Source: JANPEF01 sp031413115
GTDB taxonomy: Bacteria; Eisenbacteria; RBG-16-71-46; DASYSL01
DNA: 7,704 bases
Reading direction: 5' to 3'
NCBI GenBank assembly: GCA_031413115.1
Contig: JANOEH010000248.1
Coordinates: forward strand, 1-7,704
Shown here: piece by piece, positions 6,058 through 7,704 of the stretch
Position numbering within the stretch: the first letter of the stretch is position 1
How the letters are laid out: every line of letters begins with the position of its first letter
Notes under the pieces: generated by a model
Told to the model about the DNA's origin: nothing
Seen by the model: only the letters and a program-made list of their open reading frames with translations
The model's database searches: none
Program-made: the position numbers and the translations under genes

Positions 6058-7548
6058 ATGACGCCCCTCGATCCCACCGTCTGCTACGAGGCCCTGAAGA
6101 GCCGCGACCGTCGCTTCGAGGGCCGCTTCGTCGTCGCCGTGCGCACGACCGGCATCTACTGCCGCCCCGGCTGCCCGGCGAAGCTGCCGCACCGCGAGCA
6201 CGTGCGCTTCTACGCCACGCCCGTCGCCGCCGAGGAGGCGGGCTTCCGCCCGTGCCTGCGCTGCCGCCCCGAGACCGCGCCGCGCTCCGCCGCGTGGCAG
6301 GGGACGCAGGCGACGGTGACGCGCGCGCTGCGCCTGCTCGATCACGAGCCCGAGGCGGCGACGGACCTGGTACGCCTCGCTGAGCGCCTGGGAATCGGCC
6401 CGCGCCACCTCCGCCGGCTGTTCGTCACGCACGTCGGCGCGTCGCCGCGCGCGGTCGTCCAGTCGCGCCGCGCGCACTTCGCGCGCCGACTCGTCGAGGA
6501 GACCGACCTGCCGCTCGAGACGATCGCGCTCACCGCGGGCTATGGCAGCGCACGGCGATTCCGCGCGTCGTTCGGCAAGGCGTTCGGTCGCGCACCGGCG
6601 CAACTCCGCGCGAAGCGCGGGCTGGCCGCTCCTCACGAGCAAGACCGCCCGATCGAGCTCACGCTCCCGTACGTCCCGCCGTACGACTGGCCCGCGGTGC
6701 TCGCGTACCGCGCGGCACGCCTCATCCCCGGCGTCGAAACCGTCGAGCGCGACGCGTACCGCCGCACGATCGACGGCGGCGTGCTCGAGGTCGCGCCCGC
6801 GCCCGTCGGAACCCGCATCAACGACCGCCCGTCGCTCGTGCTGCGCCTGTGGCTCGCCGACCCCGGCGGACTCGATCGCCTCGTCGCGCGCGCCCGGCGC
6901 ATGCTCGACCTCGAGGCCGACCCGAACGCGATCGCCGATCACCTGGCGCACGACCGCGCGCTCGCGGCGCGGGTGCGCCGCGTGCCGGGCATGCGCATCC
7001 CGGGCGCGTGGGATCCGTTCGAGCTCGCGGTGCGCGCGGTGCTCGGACAGCAGGTCAGCGTCGCCGCGGCGACGACGATCGCGGGGCGGCGCGTCAAGGC
7101 GTTCGGCACGCCGCGCGACCGCGCCGCGAACGCCGGCGCACTCACGCACGCATTCCCGGATGCCGCCCGCCTCGCCGAGGCGGCTGAGACTCGCATCGGC
7201 GCGCTTGGCCTCACGCGCGCTCGCGCCGCGACGCTCGCGGGGCTCGCGCGCGCGGTCGCCGACGGCACACTCGTGCTCGACGGCGCACGCGGACTCGAGG
7301 CGAGCATCGACGCGATGACCGCGCTGCCGGGCATCGGCCCGTGGACGGCGCACTACGTCGCGCTGCGCGGCCTGCTCGAGCCCGACGCGTTTCCGGCGGG
7401 GGACCTGGGCTTGCGGAAAGCGCTCGCCGCGAAGGGCGCCGAGCCCATCTCCGAGGCCGCGCTCCTCGCGCGCGCCGAGCGCTGGCGCCCGTGGCGCGGC
7501 TACGCGGCGATCCACCTGTGGCATGGGTTGACGCCGCGCGACGTTTGA
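6058..7548 (+). CDS. alkA: Ada sensor/AraC regulator fused to AlkA 3-methyladenine DNA glycosylase
   Basis: This 496-residue protein joins alkylation sensing to base-excision repair. Residues 1-75 are an Ada zinc-binding domain with the four cysteines C35, C39, C66 and C69 (YCRPGCP...FRPCLRC); in E. coli Ada the first of these accepts a methyl group from phosphotriesters and turns the protein into an activator. Residues about 83-185 form an AraC-type double helix-turn-helix (LAERLGIGPRHLRRLF; IALTAGYGSARRFRASF). Residues about 198-310 are an AlkA N-terminal domain, and about 318-490 a HhH-GPD glycosylase with DPFELAVRAVLGQQVS (319-334), the hairpin LPGIGPWTAHYVALRG (423-438) and catalytic Asp D449 in PAGD. 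There is no O6-methylguanine methyltransferase domain (no PCHR). Start: in-frame ATGs occur at 6001, 6007, 6049 and 6058. The last gives MTPLDPTVCYEALKSRDRRF, the usual Ada N-terminus, and fits the promoter. Similar fusions are known in actinobacteria and others. Autoregulation is likely but inferred. Confidence 0.93.
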   Translation: MTPLDPTVCYEALKSRDRRFEGRFVVAVRTTGIYCRPGCPAKLPHREHVRFYATPVAAEEAGFRPCLRCRPETAPRSAAWQGTQATVTRALRLLDHEPEAATDLVRLAERLGIGPRHLRRLFVTHVGASPRAVVQSRRAHFARRLVEETDLPLETIALTAGYGSARRFRASFGKAFGRAPAQLRAKRGLAAPHEQDRPIELTLPYVPPYDWPAVLAYRAARLIPGVETVERDAYRRTIDGGVLEVAPAPVGTRINDRPSLVLRLWLADPGGLDRLVARARRMLDLEADPNAIADHLAHDRALAARVRRVPGMRIPGAWDPFELAVRAVLGQQVSVAAATTIAGRRVKAFGTPRDRAANAGALTHAFPDAARLAEAAETRIGALGLTRARAATLAGLARAVADGTLVLDGARGLEASIDAMTALPGIGPWTAHYVALRGLLEPDAFPAGDLGLRKALAAKGAEPISEAALLARAERWRPWRGYAAIHLWHGLTPRDV

Positions 7549-7633
7549 CCGGGCAGGCGGCGGGGAAGTCGAGCCCTGCGACCTCGCAATCGTGGGGCCG
7601 GATCAAGAACGCGTCCCGCCTCTGACCCGCGAC

Positions 7634-7663
7634 TTGACAGGTGGGGCACCGATGGGGTTTTCT
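7634..7663 (+). promoter_or_regulatory. Weak candidate promoter at the right edge
   Basis: A perfect TTGACA (7634-7639) is followed after 18 bases by TTTTCT (7658-7663), which matches only three of six -10 bases. It would drive a gene beyond the window. The T-rich patch stands out in GC-rich DNA, but the evidence is thin. Confidence 0.25.
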
Positions 7664-7673
7664 ACGGACCTGC

Positions 7674-7687
7674 GCCGGGCGCCCGGC
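7674..7687. repeat. 14-bp GC palindrome near the right edge
   Basis: GCCGGGCGCCCGGC is a perfect palindrome, followed at 7689-7699 by a second short one, CTGGGCCCCAG. It lies outside any recognised gene. In DNA this GC-rich such palindromes arise often, so no function is proposed. Confidence 0.5.
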
Positions 7688-7704
7688 CTCTGGGCCCCAG
7701 GCGC

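Noticed and set aside
5875..7524. 549-codon antisense frame across ada-alkA reaching into the repeats
   Set aside because: Rich in Arg, Ala, Asp and His with no domain. Its end simply translates the palindromic repeats. The opposite strand encodes an intact conserved protein.
7211..7704. Minus-strand open frame entering from the right edge, with a CPTC motif near 7650
   Set aside because: It continues as an antisense shadow over the end of ada-alkA and shows no family resemblance beyond a chance pair of cysteines.

Overview
The window is a stretch of very GC-rich bacterial chromosome (G+C at third codon positions is extreme, and open frames occur on all strands as a side effect). It encodes ordinary, well-conserved genes. 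Nothing in it is enough to name a phylum. GTG starts, likely leaderless transcripts and a Thermotoga-type DAHP synthase fit an uncultivated or soil GC-rich lineage, but that is inference.

Layout. (1) Positions 1-3619, minus strand: a tightly packed transporter operon, read right to left as substrate-binding lipoprotein (oppA-like), permease 1 (oppB-like) and permease 2 (oppC-like). Each pair is joined by a 4-base ATGA overlap. A further partial open frame begins at a TTGA overlap with the end of oppC and runs off the left edge. The two ATPase subunits are not in the window. (2) Positions 3620-3694: a 75-bp divergent intergenic region with an extended -10 for oppA and a symmetric GTATAC core that might also serve the rightward genes. 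(3) Positions 3695-5790, plus strand: aroC (chorismate synthase) and, 2 bases later, aroF (DAHP synthase of the Thermotoga type). These are the last and first enzymes of the shikimate pathway. (4) Positions 5791-6057: a noncoding gap holding a compact array of 40-bp palindromic repeats, with two good copies flanked by degenerate ones. (5) Positions 6058-7548, plus strand: a fused Ada-type sensor/AraC regulator and AlkA-type 3-methyladenine DNA glycosylase. (6) Positions 7549-7704: noncoding as far as can be seen, with a TTGACA hexamer and GC-rich palindromes.

Functionally, the left part imports peptides or a similar solute, the middle opens and closes the common aromatic pathway, and the right part senses and repairs DNA alkylation damage. 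These are three independent housekeeping or accessory modules. I found no clear new biological system. The observations most worth a second look are the palindromic repeat array, the apparent shared leaderless promoter pattern in front of oppA and the ada-alkA fusion, and the unidentified partial gene coupled to oppC.
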